A DNA stretch of 64,000 nucleotides, taken from CAZAPO01 sp044841755. Lineage in GTDB: Bacteria > Bacteroidota > Bacteroidia > Flavobacteriales > Flavobacteriaceae. Made by a program: the position numbers and the translations under genes. The notes beneath the pieces were generated by a model. The model was not told where the DNA came from. It saw nothing but the letters and a program-made list of their open reading frames with translations, and made no database searches. The stretch is taken from assembly GCA_044841755.1 (NCBI GenBank), contig JAXOFM010000001.1, forward strand, positions 1,178,001-1,242,000, in the 5' to 3' direction. Below, piece by piece: positions 52,041 to 60,981 of the stretch (position 1 is its first letter; each line of letters begins with the position of its first letter).

Positions 52041-52682
52041 ATGGCACAATCAAAAGCAAACAAAAGGTTCATGAATATGGCCTATGGACTTGGAGCATCA
52101 ATCGTAATTGTTGGAGCACTTTTCAAGATTATCCACTACGAAATAGGACCACTTACAGGTAACGTAATGTTAACTATCGGTCTTGTTACTGAGGCAATTA
52201 TATTTGCAATTTCAGCATTCGAACCAGTTGATGACGATTTAGACTGGTCACTAGTTTACCCTGAATTAGCAGGAGGACAAAAAACCAAGAAAAAGGACAG
52301 CCCCAAAGATGCCCAAGGTTTATTATCTCAAAAATTAGATGACTTATTAAAAGAAGCTAAAATTGATGGCGAGCTAATGGCTAGCTTAGGTGATAGCATT
52401 AAGAATTTTGAAGGTGCCGCTAAGAATATAGCTCCAACTGTTGATGGCGTTCAAGCTACTCAAAAGTACAGTGAAGAAATGTCTTTAGCAGCTGCACAAA
52501 TGGAGTCACTGAATAGTCTTTATAAAGTACAATTAGAGAACGTTAACAAACATGCAGCTATGCAAGAAGAATCTGTGCAAAACGCTGCTAAGTTGAAAGA
52601 ACAAATGCAATCATTAGCATCTAACCTATCATCATTAAATGGTGTTTATGGAGGTATGCTTTCTGCAATGAATAAGAACTAA
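52041..52682 (+). CDS. gldL: T9SS/gliding motor subunit GldL
   Basis: GldL is the inner-membrane proton-driven motor subunit. Two transmembrane helices lie at about residues 14-33 and 40-60. Tyr15, Lys29, His32 and Glu51 correspond to Tyr13, Lys27, His30 and Glu49 of the Flavobacterium johnsoniae protein, with a constant offset of two. The rest is a cytoplasmic coiled-coil tail (213 residues in total). It pairs with GldM downstream. Confidence 0.95.
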   Translation: MAQSKANKRFMNMAYGLGASIVIVGALFKIIHYEIGPLTGNVMLTIGLVTEAIIFAISAFEPVDDDLDWSLVYPELAGGQKTKKKDSPKDAQGLLSQKLDDLLKEAKIDGELMASLGDSIKNFEGAAKNIAPTVDGVQATQKYSEEMSLAAAQMESLNSLYKVQLENVNKHAAMQEESVQNAAKLKEQMQSLASNLSSLNGVYGGMLSAMNKN

Positions 52683-52720
52683 TTAGAATTTAATCCATTA
52701 ATAGCAAAAACTAATTAGTT

Positions 52721-54292
52721 ATGGCAGGAGGAAAATTATCTGCAAGGCAGAAAATGATCAACTTGATGTATTTGATCTTCATTGCGATGTTAGCATTGAA
52801 TATGTCAAAAGAAGTGCTGTCAGCATTCGGATTAATGAACGAACGTTTAACCGAATCTAACCAAGCAGCTACAGAACGTAACGCAGCCTTTGTTGATGAA
52901 TTAGCAGTTAAGGCTGGAGAACAACCAGATAAATACAAACCTTTACAGGAAAAGGCGCATCAAATTGATGTGTTGGCAAATGATCTTAATAATTATTTGA
53001 CAAACCTTAAAGGTGAAATGACGAAGTCTTTAGATGATCCTACAGATTATGAGATCATGGATAAGGCAGATTTCTTAGACAATTATCTTTTTAAAGGAGA
53101 TAAGCTAAAGCCTGAAGGTGAAGCATTTCTTAACAATATTGCTACCTTTAGAGATGGTGTAGTTGACATTTTAGGAGACGACGCACAATTTGCATCTATC
53201 GCAGCCGATGTTAAAAAGAAATTTGCTACTGATCCTGTTCAGGTAACTGGAGAATTGAAACCAAAAGAATGGTTAGATTACCACTATAGAGGTTTTCCAT
53301 TAGTAGCGTCATTAACAAAGATGACACAATTGCAAGCTGATATTAAAACTACTGAGTCTGAAGTATTAGGTGCAATGTTCCAAGGAAAACTTACTAGTGA
53401 GGTCTCTATGACAAACTATACTACTTTATTAGAGACTTCTAAGTCTGCATACTTTAATGGTGAGCAGTTTAATGGTCAAATTGTATTAGGACGTAAAGAT
53501 GCTTCTACAAAACCAAATAGAGTTGAGTTAACTCTAGATGGTAGAGCATTAAGAGAAAATGAATATACTATTGAAGATGGTAAAGTAAAACTTAATGTTA
53601 ATACGGGAAGACCTGGAGAGCATAAAATTGAAGGTAAATTAATCTTCTTAGAAGATGGTACTGAAACAGAAGTTCCTGTGAGTACATCATTTGCTACTGT
53701 TCCAAAACCAAACTCAGCTACAATTTCAGCTGATAAGATGAATGTTGTTTATCGTGGTGTGAAGAACCCAATGACAATTTCATTTGCTGGAATTCCAGAT
53801 AATCAGGTTGTGGCAAATGCTCAAGGATTATCAAGAGGAAGTGGTGTTGGTAAATATGTAATGGATGTTACTAGAGTTCAAGGTAGAGAAGTTACTGTAA
53901 ATGTATCAGGTACTTTGCCTGATGGTTCTAAAGTTTCTGATAATGCTAAATTTAGAATCAAGGATATTCCTAGACCAACTGGTACTGTAAGAGGAGAAGA
54001 TGGTTCTACTAAAATGCAAAAAGGAAACCTTGAAATTTCAACAATTGGAGCAAAATTAGATGATTTCGATTTTGAATTACCATTAGAGATTACAGGATTT
54101 AACTTTAAAGTAACAGGACAGCCAACTATTGCTGTAAGAGGTAATAAATTAGACACAAGAGCTAAACAAGCACTTCGTAAGGCAAAAAGAGGTTCAGCTG
54201 TACAGATATTTGATATTGAAGCAAAGATTAAAGGAAACTCTGCTTACAAGTTAAAGAAAGTATCTCCTGTATTTGTTGAATTGACAAACTAA
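52721..54292 (+). CDS. gldM: T9SS/gliding motor subunit GldM
   Basis: GldM has one transmembrane helix near the N terminus (MINLMYLIFIAMLALNMS, residues 12-29) and a long periplasmic rod of four Ig-like domains that reaches the GldK/GldN ring. The conserved Arg9 precedes the helix (LSARQKM) and could contact Glu51 of GldL. The 523-residue length is normal. It is 38 bases after gldL and 32 bases before gldN. Confidence 0.96.
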   Translation: MAGGKLSARQKMINLMYLIFIAMLALNMSKEVLSAFGLMNERLTESNQAATERNAAFVDELAVKAGEQPDKYKPLQEKAHQIDVLANDLNNYLTNLKGEMTKSLDDPTDYEIMDKADFLDNYLFKGDKLKPEGEAFLNNIATFRDGVVDILGDDAQFASIAADVKKKFATDPVQVTGELKPKEWLDYHYRGFPLVASLTKMTQLQADIKTTESEVLGAMFQGKLTSEVSMTNYTTLLETSKSAYFNGEQFNGQIVLGRKDASTKPNRVELTLDGRALRENEYTIEDGKVKLNVNTGRPGEHKIEGKLIFLEDGTETEVPVSTSFATVPKPNSATISADKMNVVYRGVKNPMTISFAGIPDNQVVANAQGLSRGSGVGKYVMDVTRVQGREVTVNVSGTLPDGSKVSDNAKFRIKDIPRPTGTVRGEDGSTKMQKGNLEISTIGAKLDDFDFELPLEITGFNFKVTGQPTIAVRGNKLDTRAKQALRKAKRGSAVQIFDIEAKIKGNSAYKLKKVSPVFVELTN

Positions 54293-54324
54293 AAAATTAG
54301 TCCCAAACTAAACATAAGAAGAAA

Positions 54325-55215
54325 ATGAATTTAAAAAGTTTTGTATTAACCGTTGCATGTGTCTTTGTTGCAAATATTGTATTTGCTCAGGCTAATATCC
54401 TAAATGCAAAGAAACCAGAAGAAATAGGTGTAAAGACAGATATGCAAATATTAATGGATAACGACAGACCATTAGAATATGGTTATGTTGATGATAGAGA
54501 CATCTTATATTCAACAATGGTTTGGGAAAAAATAGTGCTGGATGAGCGTGTAAACTTCCCAATGTACTATCCAATTGATACTAACAACATTGGTAAGGAT
54601 CGTAGATCATTATTTGATGTGTTAATGAAAGCTGTAAAAACAGGTGATATTGAGAACGTTTATGACGATTCATATTTCACAACCAAAAGAACGTTGAAAG
54701 ATCTTGAAGCAGCTTTAGTAAAGATTGATACTACAGAGCTTGGTATTGAGCAGTTCAATGCTGGTGAGCAAATTTCTCCAGAGTATATAAACAAAAGAGA
54801 AATTGCAGCAGCTGATGTAATGGAATACCATATTAAAGGATTGTATTATTTTGATAAGCGTCAAGGAGAGTTGAAATATCGTTTAATGGGAATTGCTCCT
54901 GTTGTGCCAGATGTTAACTTCATTGATACTGAAGATCAAGATTTAATTCCATTATTCTGGGTGTTCTTCCCAGAGGCTCGTGAAGTATTACACAATGCAA
55001 AAGTGTTTAATGGAAAGAATTCTGCAATGCCAATTTCCTTTGATCATTTATTAAATTCCCGAAGATTTAACGGTTATATCTTTAGAGAAGAAAATGTTCA
55101 AGGTGATAGAGCTGTGACAGAATACATTTCAGATAATGCTTTAATGCAGTTGCTTGAATCAAATAGAATAAAAGAAAGAATTCGAGATTTCGAACAAGAT
55201 ATGTGGTCTTACTAA
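54325..55215 (+). CDS. gldN: Gliding/T9SS protein GldN
   Basis: GldN is the periplasmic ring partner of GldK. The 296-residue protein has a signal peptide (FVLTVACVFVANIVFAQ), a conserved WEKIVLDERVNFPMYYP near residue 68, and LFWVFFPEAREVLHNAKVFN near 212. A strong terminator follows, ending the gldKLMN operon. Confidence 0.95.
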   Translation: MNLKSFVLTVACVFVANIVFAQANILNAKKPEEIGVKTDMQILMDNDRPLEYGYVDDRDILYSTMVWEKIVLDERVNFPMYYPIDTNNIGKDRRSLFDVLMKAVKTGDIENVYDDSYFTTKRTLKDLEAALVKIDTTELGIEQFNAGEQISPEYINKREIAAADVMEYHIKGLYYFDKRQGELKYRLMGIAPVVPDVNFIDTEDQDLIPLFWVFFPEAREVLHNAKVFNGKNSAMPISFDHLLNSRRFNGYIFREENVQGDRAVTEYISDNALMQLLESNRIKERIRDFEQDMWSY

Positions 55216-55232
55216 TTACTAAGACACAAGAT

Positions 55233-55262
55233 AAAACGCTCACCATTTGGTGAGCGTTTTTT
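55233..55262 (+). terminator. Terminator of gldKLMN
   Basis: AAAACGCTCACC (55233-55244) pairs with GGTGAGCGTTTT (55249-55260) around a four-base loop, with T to 55262. It is a strong, complete Rho-independent terminator. Confidence 0.93.
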
Positions 55263-55299
55263 GTTTCTACTAAATACATACTTCCTTATCTTCGCATCA

Positions 55300-56346
55300 G
55301 TGAAAAAAGCTGATTACATAGTTGTAGGATCAGGACTTGCAGGTATCATGTTTTGTGATGTATTGCAACAAAACGACAAATCGTTTGTAGTGTTTGATGA
55401 TGGTTCACAACAATCATCTGTTGTGGCAGGAGGTTTATATAATCCAGTGGTTTTAAAGCGATTTACTCCAGTTTGGAAAAGCAAGGAACAATTAGAGCTG
55501 GCATTACCTCGTTATCATTCGTTGGAGTCACAGCTTGGAGTAAAGCTAGACTATAAGATTCCCGTTTATAGATTATTTGCTTCTATAGAAGAACAGAACA
55601 ACTGGTTTCTAGCTTGTGATAAACTTGGGCTTAGTGATTATCTCAAACCAGAGATTCTTCACCCTAATAAAGCTTCAGTAAAGAGTGACTTTGGTTTTGG
55701 CGAAGTCATTGACACAGGAAGAATAGATACATCAACGTTAATTGATAGTTTTAAGGCAAGCTTGAAAGTAACAGATTCATTAGTGCAAGATTCTTTTCTG
55801 CATGATAAGCTTGAATTTAGTTCAGAAGGAGTCCAGTACAAAAGTATTTCAGCAAAACACATTGTGTTTGCTGAAGGTTTCGGATTAAAGAGAAATCCGT
55901 ATTTCAACCATTTACCTTTAAAAGGGACAAAAGGTGAACTGCTGGTTATTCATGCTCCAGAATTAAAGATCGATTTTGTGTTAAAGTCTGGAGCATTTTT
56001 AATTCCAATAGGTGATGATAGTTACATTGTTGGAGCTACTTACGAATGGACCGACAAGACCAATAATACTACCAATGAAGCTAGAGAGCAGTTGGAAGAA
56101 AAATTAAAACAATTCATAAACTGCGAATACGAAGTAATAGATCAAATAGCTGGTATGCGTCCAACGGTTATTGATAGACGACCGTTAGTTGGTCAACATT
56201 CAAAACACAAACAATTATTTGTGCTAAATGGCTTAGGAACAAGGGGAGTTATGATTGCTCCTTATGTAGCAAAACAACTCTTTAACTTTATTGAAAAAGG
56301 ATTGCGATTAGATGCAGAAATAGCAATTAATCGATTCTCAAATTAA
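55300..56346 (+). CDS. FAD-dependent oxidoreductase, DAO family
   Basis: A glycine/D-amino-acid-oxidase-type flavoprotein of 348 residues. The N-terminal FAD-binding motif is VVGSGLAG, near residues 8-15, and the C terminus has GLGTRGVMIAPYVAKQL, typical for the ATG motif region. The start is taken as GTG at 55300 (KKADYIVVGSG); an in-frame start at 55261 lies in the terminator T run of gldN. The substrate is unknown. It overlaps the converging DUF983 gene by four bases. Confidence 0.85.
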   Translation: MKKADYIVVGSGLAGIMFCDVLQQNDKSFVVFDDGSQQSSVVAGGLYNPVVLKRFTPVWKSKEQLELALPRYHSLESQLGVKLDYKIPVYRLFASIEEQNNWFLACDKLGLSDYLKPEILHPNKASVKSDFGFGEVIDTGRIDTSTLIDSFKASLKVTDSLVQDSFLHDKLEFSSEGVQYKSISAKHIVFAEGFGLKRNPYFNHLPLKGTKGELLVIHAPELKIDFVLKSGAFLIPIGDDSYIVGATYEWTDKTNNTTNEAREQLEEKLKQFINCEYEVIDQIAGMRPTVIDRRPLVGQHSKHKQLFVLNGLGTRGVMIAPYVAKQLFNFIEKGLRLDAEIAINRFSN

Positions 56347-56732
56347 GCAGTCTTTTGAGATACACTTTTATCGTAATGAATAAAAAAGTTGATCCAGATA
56401 TTTCTAGACAATCTTAAAATGATAGGATAGAAACCAATCATAGTCCCAACAATAGCTATAAATGCAACTTTTAAACTTGAGCCAAGAAACAGATAAGAAA
56501 TAACAAAAGCTGCAACAGCAAAAGCTATTCCCACAGCATAACTTACATACATGGCGCCATAAAAGAAGGATGGTTCTAATTTATACTTAGTGTTGCATGT
56601 AGAACAACGTTCAGGCATTTTTAATGTGTAAGAAAGTATATATGGGTTTTTGTTTTCATACATGCTTTCGTTATGGCATTTTGGGCAAGTTCCTGTGAAA
56701 ATACTGTAGATTTTTTTTCCTTTTCCTAGCAT
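56343..56732 (-). CDS. DUF983 membrane protein
   Basis: A 129-residue protein with a zinc-ribbon-like N terminus (CPKC and CSTC) followed by two or three membrane segments (about 55-100). The start at 56732 is chosen because the conserved domain begins at MLGKGKKIYSIFTGTCPKC; a longer frame from 56816 adds a non-conserved N terminus overlapping the neighbouring gene's 5' region. DUF983 proteins are of unknown function. It is divergent from the ABC-F gene and converges on the oxidoreductase gene. Confidence 0.88.
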   Translation of the reverse strand: MLGKGKKIYSIFTGTCPKCHNESMYENKNPYILSYTLKMPERCSTCNTKYKLEPSFFYGAMYVSYAVGIAFAVAAFVISYLFLGSSLKVAFIAIVGTMIGFYPIILRLSRNIWINFFIHYDKSVSQKTA

Positions 56733-56817
56733 TGGGAATTGTCTTATTTTAGCGACTTGAATTAATGACACAAAGTTAAGTTTAAAAGCACTTATATCGT
56801 GTAACTTTTGTAACAAA

Positions 56818-58731
56818 ATGCTGAATATTCATAAACTTTCTATAGCGTTTCAAGGCGAATATTTATTTGAAGACATCTCATTTAGATTAAAGGGAGGTGA
56901 TCGTGTTGGACTTATTGGTAAGAACGGAGCAGGAAAGTCTACGCTTTTAAAAATTCTTGCGAACGAACAGGAATATGATGCTGGTCAAGTGGCTACAGAA
57001 AAAACACTAAAAGTAGGATTTCTTAAGCAGGACATTGATTTTGAGTATGGAAAGACTATTCTTGAAGAAGCTTATGAGGCATTTGCAGAGATTAAGGAAT
57101 TAGAAGTTTCTTTGGCCAAGATTAATGAGCAATTGACGGAGAGAACTGATTATGAAAGTGAAGCTTATAACCAATTAATGGTTGATCTTAACGATAAGCA
57201 GCATCAATACGAAATATTAGGAGGCTATAACTATCAAGGTGAAACCGAAAAAGTACTTCAAGGGTTAGGGTTTAAGCGAGAAGACTTTGAAAAGCTCACT
57301 GATACCTTTTCAGGAGGTTGGCGTATGCGAATAGAGTTAGCCAAATTGTTGCTTCAAAATAATGATGTATTGCTTTTGGATGAGCCGACAAACCATTTAG
57401 ATATAGAATCAATTATTTGGTTAGAATCTTTCTTGAAGAATTATTCAGGAGCTGTAGTTATTGTTTCACACGATAAGATGTTTTTAGATAACGTTACTAA
57501 CAGAACTATTGAAATATCTCTGGGTAGAATTTATGATCATCCTAAACCATATTCAAAGTATTTAGTTTTTAGGGAAGAACTAAGAACACAGCAATTAGCA
57601 TCTCAAAAGAATCAACAAAAGCAAATTGAACAAACTGAAAAGCTTATTGAGAAATTTCGATATAAAGCGAGTAAAGCGTCTATGGCACAATCGCTTATTA
57701 AAAAGTTAGACAAGGTTGAGAGAATTGAGGTTGACGAAGATGATAACAGTGTGATGACTGTAAACTTTCCTGTTTCGATAACTCCAGGAAAGGTGGTGCT
57801 CGAAATGAATAATATAGAGAAGCATTATGGAGATTTACAAGTACTTCAAAATGTAAGTTTATTGGTTGCTAGAGATAGCAAAATAGCTTTTGTCGGTCAG
57901 AACGGGCAAGGTAAGTCAACTTTAGCAAAGATCATTGTGCAAGAAATAGATTTTGGAGGAGAGTTGAAACTTGGGCATAATGTTCAAATTGGATATTTTG
58001 CTCAAAATCAAGCTGAGTATTTAGATGGTGACAAAACAGTTTTAGATACCATGATCGATGCCGCCAACGAGAGTAACCGAGCAAAAGTTAGGGATATTCT
58101 AGGAGCCTTTTTATTTAGAGGAGAAGAAGTTGAAAAGTATGTAAAGGTACTTTCTGGAGGGGAGCGTAACCGTCTAGCATTAGCCAAATTATTACTTCAA
58201 CCCTTAAATGTTTTAATCATGGATGAGCCCACTAATCATCTTGATATTAAATCAAAAAATGTTTTAAAAGAAGCACTCAATAGTTTTGGAGGAACACTTA
58301 TTCTAGTGTCACATGATAGAGATTTTCTTCGAGGATTAACCAATAAGGTATATGAATTCAAGGATAGGGAAATAAAAGAGTATTTAGGTGACATAGATTA
58401 TTATCTCGAACAGCGAAATGTTGAGAATTTAAGAGAGATAGAGAAGAGAGAGGTATTTAAAGAAGTAAAAGATAAAACCACTGCAAAACATTCTTACGAA
58501 GAACAGAAAAAGCTAAAGTCACTTAATAATAAACTCAGTAAGGTTGAATCTCAAATCAATCAATTAGAAAAAGAGATCAAGGAGATTGATGTTGAATTAG
58601 AGACCAATTATGAAGCTACTGTGTCAGATCCTTCTTTTTTTGATCAATACCAACAAAAGAAAGATAATTTACAGCAACTTATGACTTCATGGGAAGAAAT
58701 TCAACTAGAAATAGAAGAATTTAATTCGTAA
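56818..58731 (+). CDS. ABC-F family ATPase
   Basis: A soluble protein of 637 residues with two ABC domains and no membrane segments. The first has GKNGAGKST near residue 38 and LSGG-type FSGGWRMR near 164; the second has GQNGQGKST near 360 and LSGGERNR near 448. The C-terminal coiled coil (LKSLNNKLSKVESQINQLEKEI) fits the Uup/YdiF-like subgroup. Members act on the ribosome to relieve stalling, with tolerance to some antibiotics; specific role here not known. It stands alone, divergent from the DUF983 gene. Confidence 0.93.
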   Translation: MLNIHKLSIAFQGEYLFEDISFRLKGGDRVGLIGKNGAGKSTLLKILANEQEYDAGQVATEKTLKVGFLKQDIDFEYGKTILEEAYEAFAEIKELEVSLAKINEQLTERTDYESEAYNQLMVDLNDKQHQYEILGGYNYQGETEKVLQGLGFKREDFEKLTDTFSGGWRMRIELAKLLLQNNDVLLLDEPTNHLDIESIIWLESFLKNYSGAVVIVSHDKMFLDNVTNRTIEISLGRIYDHPKPYSKYLVFREELRTQQLASQKNQQKQIEQTEKLIEKFRYKASKASMAQSLIKKLDKVERIEVDEDDNSVMTVNFPVSITPGKVVLEMNNIEKHYGDLQVLQNVSLLVARDSKIAFVGQNGQGKSTLAKIIVQEIDFGGELKLGHNVQIGYFAQNQAEYLDGDKTVLDTMIDAANESNRAKVRDILGAFLFRGEEVEKYVKVLSGGERNRLALAKLLLQPLNVLIMDEPTNHLDIKSKNVLKEALNSFGGTLILVSHDRDFLRGLTNKVYEFKDREIKEYLGDIDYYLEQRNVENLREIEKREVFKEVKDKTTAKHSYEEQKKLKSLNNKLSKVESQINQLEKEIKEIDVELETNYEATVSDPSFFDQYQQKKDNLQQLMTSWEEIQLEIEEFNS

Positions 58732-58749
58732 TCTCATTCTTACGCGTTT

Positions 58750-58781
58750 GCAGTTTATCGAATAATATTGGCAGTTTATCG
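58750..58781 (+). promoter_or_regulatory. LytTR-like direct repeats
   Basis: GCAGTTTATCG occurs at 58750-58760 and again at 58771-58781, a period of 21 bases, so the 9-base sites are 12 bases apart. GCAGTTTAT matches the LytTR half-site [TA][AC][CA]GTTN[AG][TG] at eight of nine positions. The two sites flank the -33 TTG of the promoter of the leucine-rich-repeat gene. Confidence 0.6.
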
Positions 58782-58798
58782 CATTCTTTCTATATTCG
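58768..58798 (+). promoter_or_regulatory. Promoter of the LRR gene
   Basis: TTG (58768-58770), 20 bases, then TATATTCG (58791-58798; one mismatch to TAnnTTTG). The second LytTR-like site lies in the spacer. The ATG is 40 bases further. Confidence 0.5.
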
Positions 58799-58837
58799 TT
58801 ATCAGATTAATAGCCCCTCAACTAAAAATCTACTACT

Positions 58838-59740
58838 ATGAAAACCTTGAAGACTACTTTATTGTTATGCTTTTTTTCGGCATTAACATTCGCTAACGTT
58901 TCACAAAAAGAGAAAGAAGCTTTAATTGCTATTTGCAATGCTACTAATGGTGACCAATGGACCGTAACATGGGATATTGACAGTCCTGTTAATACATGGC
59001 ATGGAGTAAGAGTTGAAAGTGACAAAGTTGTTGCTCTTGACCTTAGTTTTAATAATCTGGAAGGACAATTACCTGAGCAAATAGGAGATCTTGTAAACCT
59101 AAGACAGCTTAACTTATTTAGAAATAAGATATCTGGGAGTTTACCTCAATCTATTGGTAATTTAAAGCAGTTAAGAAAACTAAATATTGCGTTTAATACT
59201 TTAGAAGGAAAAATTCCTAATACTATTGGAGCGATGAGCTCGTTGACAACAATTGAGTTATTTATGAACAAACTAGAAGGAAACATTCCTTCAACAATTG
59301 GTCAATTATCAAAGCTTAAAAAAATTGAAATATTTAGTAATAAACTAACTGGTCCAATCCCTTCTGAAATAGGAAATCTTACAAAATTAAAAGAACTTTC
59401 ATTAAGCAGTAATGAACTATCAGGAGCTATTCCAAAAAGCGTGAGTAACTTAGTTAGTTTAGAAAAATTAAGTCTTTACGATAATAGTTTGTTTGGTCCA
59501 GTTCCAGCTAGTCTAGGTAATCTGGCAAATCTAGAAGAAATTATGTTGTCTGATAATATGTTGTATGGAAATATTCCAACTAACTTGGCAAGCTTAGATA
59601 ATTTAAAAGTGTTAATGTTGAATAATAATGAGTTAAAAGGCGACTTTGCAAGCATTGCAAAAAAATTACCTGAAGGCGTACACTTTGAATTTGGAAACCT
59701 AGGAGACAAAAAGAATTCGGCCCTTGTAGGAACGGATTAG
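58838..59740 (+). CDS. Secreted leucine-rich-repeat protein
   Basis: A 300-residue exported protein: signal peptide (TTLLLCFFSALTFA), a short cap (KEKEALIAICNATNGDQWTV) and about nine plant-type leucine-rich repeats of 24 residues (LxxLxxLxLxxNxLxGxIPxxIGN; for example LRQLNLFRNKISGSLPQSIG). The end lacks a type IX C-terminal sorting domain, so it is probably periplasmic or otherwise exported. The ligand is unknown. It is monocistronic, with a terminator after it. Confidence 0.88.
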   Translation: MKTLKTTLLLCFFSALTFANVSQKEKEALIAICNATNGDQWTVTWDIDSPVNTWHGVRVESDKVVALDLSFNNLEGQLPEQIGDLVNLRQLNLFRNKISGSLPQSIGNLKQLRKLNIAFNTLEGKIPNTIGAMSSLTTIELFMNKLEGNIPSTIGQLSKLKKIEIFSNKLTGPIPSEIGNLTKLKELSLSSNELSGAIPKSVSNLVSLEKLSLYDNSLFGPVPASLGNLANLEEIMLSDNMLYGNIPTNLASLDNLKVLMLNNNELKGDFASIAKKLPEGVHFEFGNLGDKKNSALVGTD

Positions 59741-59774
59741 ATAATTTGTATAATTAATTATTTTTTTGATTGAA

Positions 59775-59805
59775 AAACTGCTTCATATTACGAGGCAGTT
59801 TTTTT
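59775..59805 (+). terminator. Terminator of the LRR gene
   Basis: AAACTGCTTC (59775-59784) pairs with GAGGCAGTTT (59792-59801), one G-T pair, followed by T to 59805. It separates the LRR gene from the tRNA promoter. Confidence 0.85.
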
Positions 59806-59817
59806 ATTATATAATAC

Positions 59818-59847
59818 TTGCTAAAATAGAAAAGGGTTGTATATTTG
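59818..59847 (+). promoter_or_regulatory. Promoter of initiator tRNA
   Basis: TTG (59818-59820), 19 bases, then TATATTTG (59840-59847), a perfect match to the consensus. The tRNA begins 12 bases after the -7 element. Confidence 0.85.
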
Positions 59848-59858
59848 CAGTCCAACAT

Positions 59859-59931
<73 letters not shown>

Positions 59932-59936
59932 CAAAG

Positions 59937-59970
59937 AAGCCTCCAGAATTTCTGGAGGCTTTTGTTTTTT
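59937..59970 (+). terminator. Terminator after tRNA-fMet
   Basis: AAGCCTCCAGA (59937-59947) pairs with TCTGGAGGCTT (59951-59961) around a three-base loop, followed by T-rich sequence. Confidence 0.92.
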
Positions 59971-59996
59971 TATATATTTAACTAATTGTACTGGTT

Positions 59997-60971
59997 TTGA
60001 AGAAAATAAAATGGGGACTTGTTGGTTTAGGGCAAATTTCAGATTTGTTTGCCAAAGATTTACTATTAGTTGAGGATGCTGAAATTTATGCCGTTGGATC
60101 CCGTTCAAAAGATAAAGCTCAAGATTTTGCCAGAAAGTATGACGTTCAAAAGGCTTATGGCTCTTATGAAGAGATATTTAAGGATCCAGAAATCGATATC
60201 ATATATATAGGAACTCCACATAATTCACATGCCGAATTGAGTGTTGAAGCCATGAAATGTGGTAAACATGTACTTTGCGAAAAACCTCTAGCACTTAACC
60301 AACGGCAGGCAGAAAGCATTATAAATGCCTCAAGAAAGTATAAAAAGTTCTTTATGGAAGCTTTTTGGTCAAGATTCAACCCTTCAATTAAAGAAGTTAA
60401 ACGTAAGGTAGGTGATGGACTGATAGGTGACGTCAAGTACATTAATGCCGATTTTGCTTTTTATATAGAAGTTTTTGAAGGTAGTAGAATGACAAACATG
60501 GAATTAGGTGGTGGTTCGTTGTTGGACATTGGAGTGTATCCTCTTTTTCTTTCATATCTAATTCTTGGTATGCCAGAGAAAGTACTAGCTACTTCAAATT
60601 TTTTCGATTCTGGAGCAGATAAACAAACGTCTATGATTTTACAATATAAGCAGGCACAGGCGGTATTACATAGTAGTTTTGTATCACAGTCTAATATGAT
60701 CGCGACCGTAAGTGGAGAAAAGGGTAGAATTAATTTGAATTTTGTTTGGCACGAAGCTCAATCTTATTCTGTACATTTAGGTGATCAAACCGAAGAGTTT
60801 CAATTACCTATTAAAGGAAAAGGATACACTTATGAAATACAAGAGTGCCATAAATGTATTCTAAATAATAAAATTGAAAGTGACTTTTGGTCACACCAAG
60901 ATAGTTTGAGCTTGATCTCAATAGTGGATGAAGTTCGTAAACAGATTGGGTTAAGATACCCTTCAGAATAA
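59997..60971 (+). CDS. Gfo/Idh/MocA-family oxidoreductase
   Basis: A 324-residue NAD(P)-dependent sugar-type dehydrogenase. The N-terminal nucleotide fold has GLVGLGQISDLFAKDL (residues 7-22), EKPLALNQRQAE near 93-104 and the GGGSLLDIGVYPL motif near 171 with the usual tyrosine. TTG at 59997 is the start; the family begins with a few residues before GLVGLG. The gene precedes the sugar porter by 10 bases and is likely to process the sugar taken up. Confidence 0.88.
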   Translation: MKKIKWGLVGLGQISDLFAKDLLLVEDAEIYAVGSRSKDKAQDFARKYDVQKAYGSYEEIFKDPEIDIIYIGTPHNSHAELSVEAMKCGKHVLCEKPLALNQRQAESIINASRKYKKFFMEAFWSRFNPSIKEVKRKVGDGLIGDVKYINADFAFYIEVFEGSRMTNMELGGGSLLDIGVYPLFLSYLILGMPEKVLATSNFFDSGADKQTSMILQYKQAQAVLHSSFVSQSNMIATVSGEKGRINLNFVWHEAQSYSVHLGDQTEEFQLPIKGKGYTYEIQECHKCILNNKIESDFWSHQDSLSLISIVDEVRKQIGLRYPSE

Positions 60972-60981
60972 ATTTTAATAG

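Noticed and set aside
59050..59660. Regular 72-base periodicity, first taken for a tandem or CRISPR-like repeat
   Set aside because: It follows from the 24-residue leucine-rich repeats of the protein; repeats are diverged at DNA level and there are no spacers.
59690..59740. Type IX C-terminal sorting domain on the LRR protein
   Set aside because: The end (SALVGTD) lacks the Lys-Val-rich beta-strand pattern and length of the sorting domain.
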